In this document: positions 23,843 to 31,658 of the stretch, in pieces
How positions within the stretch are numbered: position 1 is the first letter of the stretch
Layout: each line of letters begins with the position of its first letter
Assembly: GCF_023517775.1 (NCBI RefSeq)
Contig: NZ_CP082906.1
Location: 1 to 37,788 of the forward strand
From: Mixta hanseatica
GTDB taxonomy: Bacteria > Pseudomonadota > Gammaproteobacteria > Enterobacterales > Enterobacteriaceae
Direction: 5' to 3'
Length of the DNA: 37,788 nucleotides
Made by a program: the position numbers and the translations under genes
Notes under the pieces: generated by a model
Database searches by the model: none
Seen by the model: only the letters and a program-made list of their open reading frames with translations
Told to the model about the DNA's origin: nothing

Positions 23843-24004
23843 ATGCAAGCTAAATCTCAACGTAAAATTATTCAGGAAACCAGCCAGCGATTTAATAGCT
23901 TAGTCCAGGCAGGTGCGAAAAACGACATTGCTTATAACTTTTATCTTGCTTCTCTGCGTCTTGATTTAAAAGCCGCTAATCGTCAACCAAATCAGAAGGT
24001 GTAA
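23843..24004 (+). CDS. Small hypothetical protein (53 aa)
   Basis: ATG 23843 with GAGGTGAA upstream. The peptide is basic and helical (QRKIIQETSQRFNSLVQAGA). It is placed under both the GCAAACA array and a GTGCC operator promoter, which argues that it is real. Function unknown; followed after 3 bases by another small gene. Confidence 0.62.
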   Translation: MQAKSQRKIIQETSQRFNSLVQAGAKNDIAYNFYLASLRLDLKAANRQPNQKV

Positions 24005-24007
24005 AAT

Positions 24008-24145
24008 ATGAAAACTAAATCATTTTTTGATCGTGATGTAATAGCAATTAAATCAGAAGATAAAAAACGCTGCCGCCAGAACGTAAAGAAAGCGAGAATG
24101 GCTAAAACCGTTAACAAGCGAGGGGGTTGGTTATCGGAATACTGA
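24008..24145 (+). CDS. Small basic protein (45 aa)
   Basis: A very basic peptide (DKKRCRQNVKKARMAKTVNK), probably nucleic-acid binding. It follows the 53-residue gene after 3 bases, in the same operon, and ends 1 base before a palindrome copy and a strong terminator. No family recognised. Confidence 0.58.
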   Translation: MKTKSFFDRDVIAIKSEDKKRCRQNVKKARMAKTVNKRGGWLSEY

Positions 24146-24146
24146 A

Positions 24147-24161
24147 TTATATTAAATATAA
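24147..24161. repeat. Dispersed palindrome TTATATTAAATATAA
   Basis: Perfect copy between the stop codon of the 45-residue gene and the foot of its terminator hairpin. Confidence 0.75.
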
Positions 24162-24186
24162 AGGGCTTCTTACGAAGCCCTTTTTG
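24161..24186 (+). terminator. Terminator of the small-gene operon
   Basis: AAGGGCTTC-TTAC-GAAGCCCTT followed by TTT; 9-bp stem. Confidence 0.85.
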
Positions 24187-24245
24187 CTATATGTTGTAGT
24201 ATGTTGTAATTATAAATATCTGAAAGGAACTATAAGGGGGTTGGT

Positions 24246-24458
24246 ATGCCGCATGGGAAGGTTATTTTTAACAAAAAAGGGCGTTGGGATTGGCTAGATA
24301 GAGCGTGTGATGTTAGCAAGGAAGAACTGAACCAGGAAGAATGGTTTATTGCTGATATGTATTACCCGCCTGATGAAAATTACGATCCATCGATGCACGA
24401 ACAACAAATTCAAGGTTTCCTGTCAAAACCTGATGAACTGGTGCGATACGATAGATAG
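24246..24458 (+). CDS. Small hypothetical protein (70 aa)
   Basis: An acidic, tryptophan-rich soluble protein (GRWDWLDRACDVSKEELNQE). Ribosome binding site AAGGGGGTTGGT. Its stop codon overlaps the terminator stem. No family recognised. Confidence 0.65.
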   Translation: MPHGKVIFNKKGRWDWLDRACDVSKEELNQEEWFIADMYYPPDENYDPSMHEQQIQGFLSKPDELVRYDR

Positions 24459-24482
24459 GCCGCAATGCGGCCTTTTTTTTTT
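24457..24482 (+). terminator. Terminator after the 70-aa gene
   Basis: AGGCCGC-AAT-GCGGCCT followed by ten T. Confidence 0.85.
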
Positions 24483-24735
24483 AGTCGAACCGCACCGCAA
24501 GCCGTGCTGAGGCGTACCGCAGCGAAGCGAGGAACGAACAGCGCGGCTGAGGAGCGGATAATACACCAAAATAATTGACGGAATCAGGCGCGTGAGGCTC
24601 ACGCGGTCGCAGCTGGCCAGCTCGCCGGCGTTCAGTGCGTTTTCTTTAAAAGCAGGCACTTAGCATTCCCGCCCCGCGTTAACACACATTCAGTAATTTT
24701 GAGCATAAATTACCTCCCTGCCCTGCGACACAAAA
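24483..24735. other. Gene-free GC-rich stretch between convergent units
   Basis: About 250 bases with no supported gene. The first 70 bases (24483-24553) are unusually GC-rich with small inverted motifs (CCGCAGCGAAGCG); the remainder is element copy B. It lies between the plus-strand terminator and the relaxase terminator. Confidence 0.6.
24559..24702 (+). repeat. Palindromic element, copy B
   Basis: Bases 24559-24632 are the exact reverse complement of copy A (17492-17565). Bases 24575-24702 align without gaps over 128 bp with copy C at the origin (37532-37659), with about 25 differences. The conserved core has GCGTGA-N3-TCACGC, AGCTGGCCAGCT and, at the far end, CATTCAGTAATTTTGA. Confidence 0.85.
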
Positions 24736-24757
24736 AACCCGCCTCTAAGGGCGGGTT
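24736..24757 (-). terminator. Terminator of the relaxase operon
   Basis: AACCCGCC-TCTAAG-GGCGGGTT; on the minus strand it is followed by TTTTTTG. Confidence 0.85.
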
Positions 24758-24764
24758 ATCATGG

Positions 24765-27700
24765 TTAACGATCAAAGGATATTTTGGGCTGTTGTGATGG
24801 TTTGGCTTGGTCTTGCGTATGCTTTTCCCGTTGCGGGGTTGATGCCTGGAAAGGTTTAGGCGTAAACGCATCGTTATACGCTTTACCATCCCCGCCTAAA
24901 AGGAAGTCTTTAGGCAGCTTAGAAGCCACGATAACCATTTCTTTAGCTTTCGCCTGTTCACTACTGCTGCCGTTCTTAGCGAACGCCTCAAGCACATTTT
25001 CACGCGCTTCTTTAGCCGTTGCGATTTTATCCTTAAGATAGTCCAGCACTTCGGCCTTATGCTCTCTGGCTGTCTCTGAGTTACCTGATTTCACGTACTG
25101 ATCATGGCGTATCAATTCCTTAGAAAGTTCCATTTCAGCTTTACGAATATCGCGGTCAACCTGAGCAGTTGGCGAGTTGTGAGCATCGCTGAAATAGCTC
25201 ATGGTAGATATGCCTTTTTCCTCCAGTGCTTTTTTTATACTGGATACAACCGCCATTTCTTTTTCATACTGCTCGATGTTGCCGCCCTGCTCCGGTTTGT
25301 GGATCTCTTTCATTGGTTGTCCATTGACTATTACGCGATAGGCGGTTGAGTCATTTTCCATCGCTTCAAACTCAACACGAATATCCTTATTGACGCTACG
25401 CCCATTTTCGTTAATGGTTACAGCCGGAATACTAACCTCTCCTTCTGCATAACCTTGTTCAAGCTGCTGCGGTGTGAACTGGCTAAGTTCCTCATTAGCA
25501 AGCAATGGCATTCTGATAACGTCAGGATCGGTCTGGGCGATTTCAGAGGCCGTTTGAATGTAAATATCCATAGGAAGGTCATTAACAAGAATTTTAGTCC
25601 TGTTGCTTTCCTGGTCATACATGGTTGTTACATGAAGCTCAAGACCAGTAGCCGAACGCGACAATTCAGGTTTAGTTGCGATCTGCTCGATAAGCTCACC
25701 AACACTCTTATCGGGGGATGTTTTGGCATTCTCCGCAAGCTCTTTGAAAGAGATATTTCTTTCTGAAAGCGTAACAGCAAGCTCTCTTACGCTATCTCTT
25801 GAAAGCTCATTGTAAGGTAGATCCCTTGCCTTAAAGCCGGTTAACGTAAGCTCTGACTGCGCCTCTCGTTCCTGCTGCGGCTTGCTGGACGTTGCGCCGC
25901 TGCTGTTGGCCTGTTCCTGAGTTGCGCCGCTACGTTCTGCTCGCTCCTGGGCGAACTGCTGTTTGAGTTCTTCAAAGCGCTCCTGATATTTTTTAGGTCT
26001 GAACTCAACCTCAAGCCCGCGCTCGGCTGCTATTTCGATAGCCTTTTCCTTGAAGCCTGGCATACCTGTAAGCTGAATTTTCCCTTTGTACTTTTCTGCG
26101 GCAAGTTCAAGACCTAACGCAATTTTATCTTTATCGCTAATCAGCGTCGGGAACTCTATCTTATCCCCCTTATCTATAAACGCAGTGCCTAACAATGAAG
26201 TTTTATATTTAACATCACCATTATCCTGTTTAGATGGTGTTAAATCATTTAATGCGAGGCGTTTTTTCTGCCGCTCATTAAATTCTTCATTTTGATTAAT
26301 CTCGTTATAATGACGCTTAAGATTAATGCCATATTCAGGTTCAAACGGGCTGAAAGCATTTTTTTCAGCAGCACCACCAATCACGTCTGATAAACGTCCC
26401 ATATTGTTACCCCCTTCTCTATTCTGAATGTAATTTGAGATTAAAAACTCGGTTTCTACTTTTTCGAAACGAGATAGTAGATTCCTTTGAACATACTGAT
26501 ACTGCCTAACCTCCTTATCATGCCTTAATTTGTTAAAAACGGCGACTGAAAGAGCCGCTTTTCTCTCTGCATAAGTCATTTTCCTACTGAATATTTCAGC
26601 ACGTTCCTTGAAGTATGATTGTTTGGTTTCATAACGCATAACCTTACAATTATAGTTTAGTTCCTTTCTTAACTCTTTAATTTTTCCGAAATATTCAGGA
26701 CGATAATTCTGATTAAATTCTTGCCATGCTTCTTTAGGAAGTTTTATCTTGGCCTTAGCCATTTCATTGTTAAGTTGCTCGTCATACGACTGACGAAGAT
26801 AAGATTTTGCCTCATTCCATGTGAATTTCATTTCTTTAGTAAGAAAATCTGAAACATTCAGATTTAATTTACCTGCGCTAATCCTGTCCGAACCATCTTT
26901 AGCTTTTTTAACGGTGTACTGATTTGTATCAATACCGTGAGTGTTTGACAGGCGATTAAGCAAGTGCTGACCAGAAAGTAACTGGCGAATATTTTTGAAC
27001 TCCGCCAGTTCGCTTTCAGTAGCAACGGTTTTCTTTTCAATATGCGCTGTAGCTATTGAACCTGTTACGCTTTCTACTCTACGGGGATCTCGTGCGCTCC
27101 ATCGCAATCCGTTATGTTCATATTCTTGCTGCCGCCCGTCTGCCACACTATTGATCTGAACTTCTCGCAAAAGCACGCTGCTTTGTTTGGCTTGGCTGCT
27201 GTTATACTCCCGCTCTCGTCCTGAGTGTTCATATCCGTCGAGGTCAGAAACCAGTTCGCGTGGTAGCACTTCTGGCAAGCCAAAGGTAGTGTTGGCAATA
27301 TGCTTATGTCCACGGTTTTGATTACCTGGCTCTTTATTGCTTTTTTCTCTATTGGCTCGTCGTCCAGAACTTTCAGTATGCTCATACAAACCCCTTTCTC
27401 TATTTAATATAATTTCACGCTTTTCTTCGGCACTGGCGGCACGGTAAGAATGTTGGACTTTCTTTGATGCTTTATTGATATATTTAATTTCTTTACTGAC
27501 ACGGTTTTGCCATTCATCAACCAGTTTATCTACCTGTTTCAATGAAAGCTTAGGTTTCTCTAACCGTCGTTCTTCAATATACTGCCGCTGAAAGAGCGGA
27601 GATTTTAAGTTAATATAATTTGATTCTGCACTGGTCTTGATAGCCAAATACTCATTAGACGTTCCTTTATTGCGAATCCTTACTTCGCTATATTTATTTT

Positions 27701-28370
27701 GCAACTCATTAATGAACGCATCATAGCTCCTGATCTCTTTGTCATTAATAATTGCAAAAACCTCTTTTTTAATGTCAGTTCTGAATCCTTTAAAGGTATC
27801 GGCTTTTACCCTAGATAAAATCTGTGCCTGATTATCATCAGTCACACGCACAAAATCTTTTGGACTTTCAAGGTTAAATTTCTGGTTCAATTTTTCCTGA
27901 ATGGCATCATGATACCGTTCATGATGTTTATAAAGTCCAACCGGATCTAACGCGCCGCCAGTAAGAAGGTTTTGTTTAGGAATAACAATATGTACGTGTG
28001 GCTTACGTTCTTTTTCCTCGCCTGTAGTCCTGTCTGTAATGCTCTTGATTTTAGGTAAGTGAGCTTCGGCGTAAAAGTTCACTTCATCATCTTTATACGC
28101 TGCAAGGAACATTGATTTATACTCTTTCACAACTTGCTCAAGAGTTTCTACAGGCACTTCGTTTTCACGAAAGCTAATAGTGATATGTAAATATCTGTCC
28201 TGGTTCTTATCAGGAATGGCGTTGATAATATTTTCTGTAAGTGCCAAATTCCCCTCAAGACAAACTCTCATATCCAGTTCGTCACGATTAAAGGCACGGC
28301 CTTGTTTCTGCCCTTCACGCAGATATTCAGCTATTCCAGCATTACCACCTCTAACCCTTACGATTGCCAT
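24765..28370 (-). CDS. MOBP-type relaxase with C-terminal LPD7-like domain
   Basis: A protein of about 1201 residues. The N-terminal relaxase domain has a candidate nicking Tyr near residue 16 (GIAEYLREG) and the metal site His residues near 104 (FYAEAHLPK), 125 and 127 (KPHVHIVIPK). The middle (about 330-470) is a low-complexity charged linker. The C-terminal third contains an LPD7-like region (IALGLELAAEKY, LTGMPGFKEKAIEIAAERG) found in large mobilisation proteins, then Gln/Ser-rich tails. ATG 28370 has GGGG 8 bases upstream; a TTG at 28376 is also in frame. It overlaps mobC. An internal ATG with its own G-rich Shine-Dalgarno is at 26402. Confidence 0.9.
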   Translation of the reverse strand: MAIVRVRGGNAGIAEYLREGQKQGRAFNRDELDMRVCLEGNLALTENIINAIPDKNQDRYLHITISFRENEVPVETLEQVVKEYKSMFLAAYKDDEVNFYAEAHLPKIKSITDRTTGEEKERKPHVHIVIPKQNLLTGGALDPVGLYKHHERYHDAIQEKLNQKFNLESPKDFVRVTDDNQAQILSRVKADTFKGFRTDIKKEVFAIINDKEIRSYDAFINELQNKYSEVRIRNKGTSNEYLAIKTSAESNYINLKSPLFQRQYIEERRLEKPKLSLKQVDKLVDEWQNRVSKEIKYINKASKKVQHSYRAASAEEKREIILNRERGLYEHTESSGRRANREKSNKEPGNQNRGHKHIANTTFGLPEVLPRELVSDLDGYEHSGREREYNSSQAKQSSVLLREVQINSVADGRQQEYEHNGLRWSARDPRRVESVTGSIATAHIEKKTVATESELAEFKNIRQLLSGQHLLNRLSNTHGIDTNQYTVKKAKDGSDRISAGKLNLNVSDFLTKEMKFTWNEAKSYLRQSYDEQLNNEMAKAKIKLPKEAWQEFNQNYRPEYFGKIKELRKELNYNCKVMRYETKQSYFKERAEIFSRKMTYAERKAALSVAVFNKLRHDKEVRQYQYVQRNLLSRFEKVETEFLISNYIQNREGGNNMGRLSDVIGGAAEKNAFSPFEPEYGINLKRHYNEINQNEEFNERQKKRLALNDLTPSKQDNGDVKYKTSLLGTAFIDKGDKIEFPTLISDKDKIALGLELAAEKYKGKIQLTGMPGFKEKAIEIAAERGLEVEFRPKKYQERFEELKQQFAQERAERSGATQEQANSSGATSSKPQQEREAQSELTLTGFKARDLPYNELSRDSVRELAVTLSERNISFKELAENAKTSPDKSVGELIEQIATKPELSRSATGLELHVTTMYDQESNRTKILVNDLPMDIYIQTASEIAQTDPDVIRMPLLANEELSQFTPQQLEQGYAEGEVSIPAVTINENGRSVNKDIRVEFEAMENDSTAYRVIVNGQPMKEIHKPEQGGNIEQYEKEMAVVSSIKKALEEKGISTMSYFSDAHNSPTAQVDRDIRKAEMELSKELIRHDQYVKSGNSETAREHKAEVLDYLKDKIATAKEARENVLEAFAKNGSSSEQAKAKEMVIVASKLPKDFLLGGDGKAYNDAFTPKPFQASTPQREKHTQDQAKPSQQPKISFDR
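26402..26414 (-). promoter_or_regulatory. Internal translation start in the relaxase gene
   Basis: On the minus strand AAGGGGG-TAACAAT-ATG precedes MGRLSDVIGG in the relaxase frame, exactly the plasmid's typical initiation motif. Use of it would yield a separate protein of 545 residues containing the LPD7-like domain. Confidence 0.55.
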
Positions 28371-28740
28371 TTTCAAGCCCCATTTCTAATAACTTTTCAA
28401 TACCTTGTAAAACTTTAATACCTGATAACATAGCTTCTTCACTGATTATTTTAGCCGCAAAAGCGGAATTAATTTTTTTAGCTATCTGGTTAATATTATT
28501 GCTGGCTTTGTTATAATAAAAAATGAGTTTACTGTAATCAGGGTTTTTTACTTTCTTTTGCGGGGCGTTAATAACAACGCCGCCGCCATTTGTTTTTGTT
28601 TTGATAATGGCGCGAAGAAGTTCAGAGCGGCTTAGGTTCGCATCTTTACACATTGCATCATACATAGCAGCTTCAGATTCAGGAACTCTGAGGCTCAATA
28701 CTACGGTGCTTTTGTTTTTTTTGGTTTCGTTCTTTTGCAT
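28351..28740 (-). CDS. mobC: MobC-like relaxosome accessory protein
   Basis: 129 residues. N-terminal ribbon-helix-helix part (TVVLSLRVPESEAAMYDAMC, then SRSELLRAII) followed by the MobC/NikA hallmark FYYNKASNNINQIAKKINSA. Such proteins bind oriT and help the relaxase reach the nick site. It lies directly upstream of the relaxase gene and overlaps it by about 20 bases, as in TraJ-TraI of IncP. The 350 bases ahead of it are the probable oriT. Confidence 0.85.
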   Translation of the reverse strand: MQKNETKKNKSTVVLSLRVPESEAAMYDAMCKDANLSRSELLRAIIKTKTNGGGVVINAPQKKVKNPDYSKLIFYYNKASNNINQIAKKINSAFAAKIISEEAMLSGIKVLQGIEKLLEMGLENGNRKG

Positions 28741-29096
28741 GACTCGTAGAGGCTCCTGTTCTGGCGCTGTTAGCCTTGTTCGTAGAACTAGGCGGCATCA
28801 GGGGATTCAAAGGGGATTTCCCCCTTTGGCACGGCGATTATATACTAGGTGAAACCTAGTGTATACATCGCTAACGTGCCTCGGTGTTTCCCTTGACCTT
28901 TTCAGGTAAACAATAGACGGACACCAGAAAAACATCAAGCAAACACTATACAAACAATCAGCAAACAGAAAAGCAGTGGTGGTGAACTGATAGCAAACAA
29001 CCTGCAAACACAAGGCAAACACAAAGCAAACAAAAAAGGCTTGCGTATAGTTTATGATTGTGTATATTAGGTACTGGTTAGCTCAAGGGTGAAAAC
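28741..29096. other. oriT: Probable origin of transfer (oriT) region
   Basis: An untranslated gap between the divergent mobC-relaxase and TraK/L/M-like units, the position of oriT in IncP plasmids. It contains CAAAGGGG-ATTT-CCCCCTTTG (near 28808-28830), a long imperfect inverted repeat TATACTAGGT-GAA-ACCTAGTGTATA flanked by GCGAT/ATCGC (28837-28874), and the GCAAACA array. No copy of the IncP-type core ATCCTG is seen; TTTACCTG on the minus strand at about 28902-28909 is only a weak candidate nick site. Confidence 0.65.
28939..29032. repeat. 11-bp-phased GCAAACA array in the oriT region
   Basis: Units begin at 28939, 28950 (ACAAACA) and 28961, then at 28993, 29004, 29015 and 29026: two blocks with an exact 11-bp period, 32 bp apart. 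The array is followed by a TTGCGT -35-like box at 29041 and TATATT 16 bp on, so binding could control the downstream operon as well as relaxosome assembly. Confidence 0.8.
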
Positions 29097-29510
29097 ATGA
29101 CAACAAGTAAAGGTTTATTAACATTTAAATCATTCAGCGATACGCCCTTTGCTAGAAGTAACAGCGTTATCATAAGTCAGTTGATAGATGAAATTGATGA
29201 GCTGATACATAAAGGATGTTCGCGTGAATTGATTTATAAAAGTCTGACATCTGAACCCTATAATCTGGTAGTTACATACCAATCTTTCGTTACTCTGCTA
29301 TCCAGAGCCAGGGCGAAGAAAAGAAAAAACCCGCTTAGCAGTGATGGGGGTGAATATCAGAATCCACGTCCAGTAGTTACTACTCCGCAAAATTCAGGTG
29401 GGGCAGAACTACCTAAAGGCGTAAAACTTTTCAAAAAGATGAATAGTGATGCTCCGAAGTTTGAGCAGAATCCAAATCCTAGTTTAGATGAATTATTGAA
29501 GGGGAAATAA
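29097..29510 (+). CDS. TraK/StbA-like oriT-binding protein
   Basis: 137 residues. The N-terminal half, LIDEIDELIHKGCSRELIYK then VVTYQSFVTLLSRARAKK, has the arrangement of IncP TraK-type proteins, which bind oriT repeats. The C-terminal half is Pro/Asn-rich and disordered. Order TraK-TraL-TraM downstream of oriT copies IncP Tra1; the 11-bp-phased repeats next to the gene recall StbA of R388, which couples plasmid segregation and conjugation. Family placement rests on context as much as on sequence. Confidence 0.65.
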   Translation: MTTSKGLLTFKSFSDTPFARSNSVIISQLIDEIDELIHKGCSRELIYKSLTSEPYNLVVTYQSFVTLLSRARAKKRKNPLSSDGGEYQNPRPVVTTPQNSGGAELPKGVKLFKKMNSDAPKFEQNPNPSLDELLKGK

Positions 29511-29512
29511 CA

Positions 29513-30325
29513 ATGGCTAAAGAAGTTGCAAAAGAAACTAATGCTGATGCTAAACTGCATCCAGTAGCGGCATTTATCACAAACAGCATTAACGTTGTCA
29601 TGACGGGTAAAGGTGGTGTCGGTAAATCTTATGTTGCTCAAACTCTGAGCCAGTATTTCCTTCATTATAAGCGCATCGCTACAAGCACAAGTGATTCAGA
29701 TCCGGTTAATGCTTCTACTTTCCGAATCAAAGCGCTCAATCCTGAGTTTATCAAAATCATGGAAAATAATACTATTCTCCAGTCTAATTTTGATCAGGTT
29801 ATTGAAAGCTTCGTGGCAAATGAAGATATTACCTTTGTTCTCGATACGGGAGCTTCAACTTACGTTCCTTTGATGCAATATTTCTATGATAACGATCTGG
29901 TTGATTTCTTCTCGTCGCTGGGTCGTCCTGTATTCCTTCATACAATCATTATGGCAGGTCAGGAACTGCCTGATACGCTTAATGGCTTTAAATCCCTTTG
30001 TGAAATGGTTAAGGGTACAAATGTTAAAGTTGTCGCCTGGATTAATGAGTTAAAAGGAACTCCGATTGTAGATGTAAAAGGGGTTAGCACTCCATTAATT
30101 GAAACGCCGTTCTTTGAAAATTTTGCTGATAGCCTCGGTGGGGTTGTCGTTATAGAAGATCGCAAGAGCGATGCTTTTACCGCAGACCTTAAGGCGCTTA
30201 CATCTAAAAATCTGACGCTTGAAGAAGCAAAACAAAGCAGTGAGTTTAATATTATGCAAAAAACGCGCCTCAACAAAGTATATAAGGCCGTTTATGATCA
30301 GTTAGATGAAATCTATACAGCTTAA
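29513..30325 (+). CDS. TraL/StbB-like P-loop ATPase
   Basis: 270 residues with a deviant Walker A of the MinD/ParA type, MTGKGGVGKSYVAQTLSQYF near residue 27, and a Walker B-like FVLDTGASTYVPLMQYF near residue 107. Not a canonical ParA with N-terminal HTH; the layout fits the TraL/StbB/MobD group found beside oriT. It begins 2 bases after the TraK-like stop. In R388, StbB is needed for conjugation and influences plasmid position. Confidence 0.82.
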   Translation: MAKEVAKETNADAKLHPVAAFITNSINVVMTGKGGVGKSYVAQTLSQYFLHYKRIATSTSDSDPVNASTFRIKALNPEFIKIMENNTILQSNFDQVIESFVANEDITFVLDTGASTYVPLMQYFYDNDLVDFFSSLGRPVFLHTIIMAGQELPDTLNGFKSLCEMVKGTNVKVVAWINELKGTPIVDVKGVSTPLIETPFFENFADSLGGVVVIEDRKSDAFTADLKALTSKNLTLEEAKQSSEFNIMQKTRLNKVYKAVYDQLDEIYTA

Positions 30326-30334
30326 TTTTTAAAT

Positions 30335-30359
30335 AAGCCTGATTATATCAGGCTTTATT
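30335..30359 (+). terminator. Hairpin between the TraL-like and TraM-like genes
   Basis: AAGCCTGA-TTATA-TCAGGCTT followed by TATTTATA; a weak terminator or attenuator within the operon. Confidence 0.55.
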
Positions 30360-30372
30360 TATAGGGGGCGTT

Positions 30373-30930
30373 ATGAGTGAAGATGGAAAAAGATTAACAA
30401 GTGTTGAGATTCCTGATGGACTTCTCAAACAATCAAATCGCACTGAAAAAGATCAGGAGTTGATAACTAAGCTCAAACATATGTATATCGAAAAAGGGAT
30501 AAAAATTACTGACGATGATCCCCTTATCGCTATATTACTCGGTCAGGATGTTTTGCTAAGCATCTATGACACGCAGTTATCAGAACGTATTAACAATCGT
30601 TTTAACACTCTTGAAACGGCTTTAAACTCGTTTCCTGTTCGTGTAAGCGATCAGCTTAATGAACGTGCGGAAAACTTTCTTAACCTGGTCGATAAAGTAG
30701 ATAATCAAGTTGAGCAACATCTTAAAAGCGAACTTAAAGGTTTTCAGGAAAATGTGCGTGATTATGCTCAATCAACTGAAAACCGCTTAAAATCAATTAA
30801 AGTCGATGGAAGCGCCAGTAAAAGTGAAAGTATCAGTTACGCCAAAGTTTTTGGTGTAAGCTTCATCGCCTCTGCGTTCGCTGTGGCGGTCGTACTGGCG
30901 GCCTTTTACTATGGATTCCTTGTTAGGTAA
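30373..30930 (+). CDS. TraM-like membrane protein
   Basis: 185 residues: the segment IKITDDDPLIAILLGQDVLL matches the D-D-P-x-x-x-x-L core of IncP TraM/MobE-like proteins; a long coiled coil follows (NRFNTLETALNSF to ENRLKS), and one C-terminal membrane helix (about 160-180, GVSFIASAFAVAVVLAAFYY). It could link the relaxosome to the membrane. Ribosome binding site AGGGGGCG. Third gene of the TraK/L/M unit. Confidence 0.7.
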   Translation: MSEDGKRLTSVEIPDGLLKQSNRTEKDQELITKLKHMYIEKGIKITDDDPLIAILLGQDVLLSIYDTQLSERINNRFNTLETALNSFPVRVSDQLNERAENFLNLVDKVDNQVEQHLKSELKGFQENVRDYAQSTENRLKSIKVDGSASKSESISYAKVFGVSFIASAFAVAVVLAAFYYGFLVR

Positions 30931-30962
30931 AATGTTTCCTTTACAGGCTTAAGAGGTACTTC

Positions 30963-31316
30963 ATGAGCAAACTTACTGATAATTTAGACCTAGCTGATTT
31001 TGGGAATACTCCGCAGCGTGGCGCTAAAACGCTGCAAGCAGCTACTGAGATCGGAGATAAGAACGAGTTAACTGTAAAAGAAATGGATATTCTTATTGAA
31101 GCCGACTATTACAAAAAAAATGGGGAATTTAAAACATCTAGTGAAATTATCAAAATCAGACTAGATGAAATATTTTCTGTAATGGGATTCGTAGCTGAAT
31201 ATTCTTCGCGCTGGAAATCAATTATGGAAGATGAAACCGCAAAACAGGATTTTATTAAAACTTACAGAAAGGGTGTTGTAGGGTTAATACAAAGAGAGTG
31301 GTTTGGGAAGAAGTAA
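30963..31316 (+). CDS. Hypothetical protein (117 aa)
   Basis: Soluble and charged (MDILIEADYYKKNGEFKTSS). Ribosome binding site AGAGGTAC. Probably the last gene of the TraK/L/M-like operon; ends at a palindrome copy and terminator. No family recognised. Confidence 0.65.
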   Translation: MSKLTDNLDLADFGNTPQRGAKTLQAATEIGDKNELTVKEMDILIEADYYKKNGEFKTSSEIIKIRLDEIFSVMGFVAEYSSRWKSIMEDETAKQDFIKTYRKGVVGLIQREWFGKK

Positions 31317-31317
31317 T

Positions 31318-31332
31318 TTATATTAGATATAA
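31318..31332. repeat. Dispersed palindrome TTATATTAGATATAA (one mismatch)
   Basis: Copy between the stop codon at 31316 and the terminator stem at 31334. Confidence 0.6.
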
Positions 31333-31333
31333 T

Positions 31334-31352
31334 GCCCCTTACGGGGCTTTTT
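31334..31352. terminator. Terminator between convergent genes
   Basis: GCCCC-TTAC-GGGGC followed by TTTTT on the plus strand; it separates the convergent units. Confidence 0.8.
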
Positions 31353-31605
31353 ATTTAGAAGAAAATAATGAATGAAATTCATCCTGAATCATTAGCGGTT
31401 TTCCTGGGCGTTTATTTTTAAAATAGCGCCCTCTTGGTAAACGCTCGCCAGCTTTAAGTTTATAAATCCACTCTTTAAATGCTGCGTTCGTTTTGATGCG
31501 ACTTCCATCAAGACGAACCAGTTTACCATCATCCCCTAATTTCAGGCCAAAATCACTTAGGCTTTGTGTAACATCAACTGTTTTAGAAGCAAAATACTCT
31601 TTCAT
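31351..31605 (-). CDS. Hypothetical protein (84 aa)
   Basis: Start ATG 31605 is chosen (AGGT upstream); an open frame continues further 5' but only through the operator palindrome. The protein (VRLDGSRIKTNAAFKEWIYK, then LPRGRYFKNKRPGKP) is basic and may bind nucleic acid. It has the TTGTATTGTACAATACAA palindrome at 31639-31656 upstream, shared with the SprT-like promoter. No family recognised. Confidence 0.6.
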   Translation of the reverse strand: MKEYFASKTVDVTQSLSDFGLKLGDDGKLVRLDGSRIKTNAAFKEWIYKLKAGERLPRGRYFKNKRPGKPLMIQDEFHSLFSSK

Positions 31606-31638
31606 ATTATTTACTACCTGTAGCTTTAAAAATAGAGA

Positions 31639-31656
31639 TTGTATTGTACAATACAA
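31639..31656. promoter_or_regulatory. Operator-like palindrome TTGTATTGTACAATACAA
   Basis: A perfect 18-bp palindrome (20 bp with flanking A/T) upstream of the 84-residue gene, identical to the one at 17598-17615 upstream of the SprT-like gene. I see no other copy. Confidence 0.65.
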
Positions 31657-31658
31657 TT

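Noticed and set aside
23653..23844. Minus-strand frame of 63 codons
   Set aside because: It runs through the GCAAACA array and the operator promoter and has no ribosome binding site.
17492..24632. 74-bp inverted repeats as ends of a transposon
   Set aside because: No transposase or integrase lies between them, no target-site duplication is seen, and a third diverged copy is at the origin.
28897..28911. Definite relaxase nick site
   Set aside because: TTTACCTG is only loosely like the MOBP consensus; no ATCCTG core was found, so no nick site is called.
29396..29430. Further iteron-like copy in the TraK-like gene
   Set aside because: The peptide S-G-G-A-E-L-P-K-G recalls the parB motif, but the DNA lacks the GGTACA core.
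29513..30325. Canonical ParA partner of the parB-like gene
   Set aside because: The ATPase lies 2 kb away in a divergent, oriT-linked operon and fits TraL/StbB better; no adjacent parA was found.
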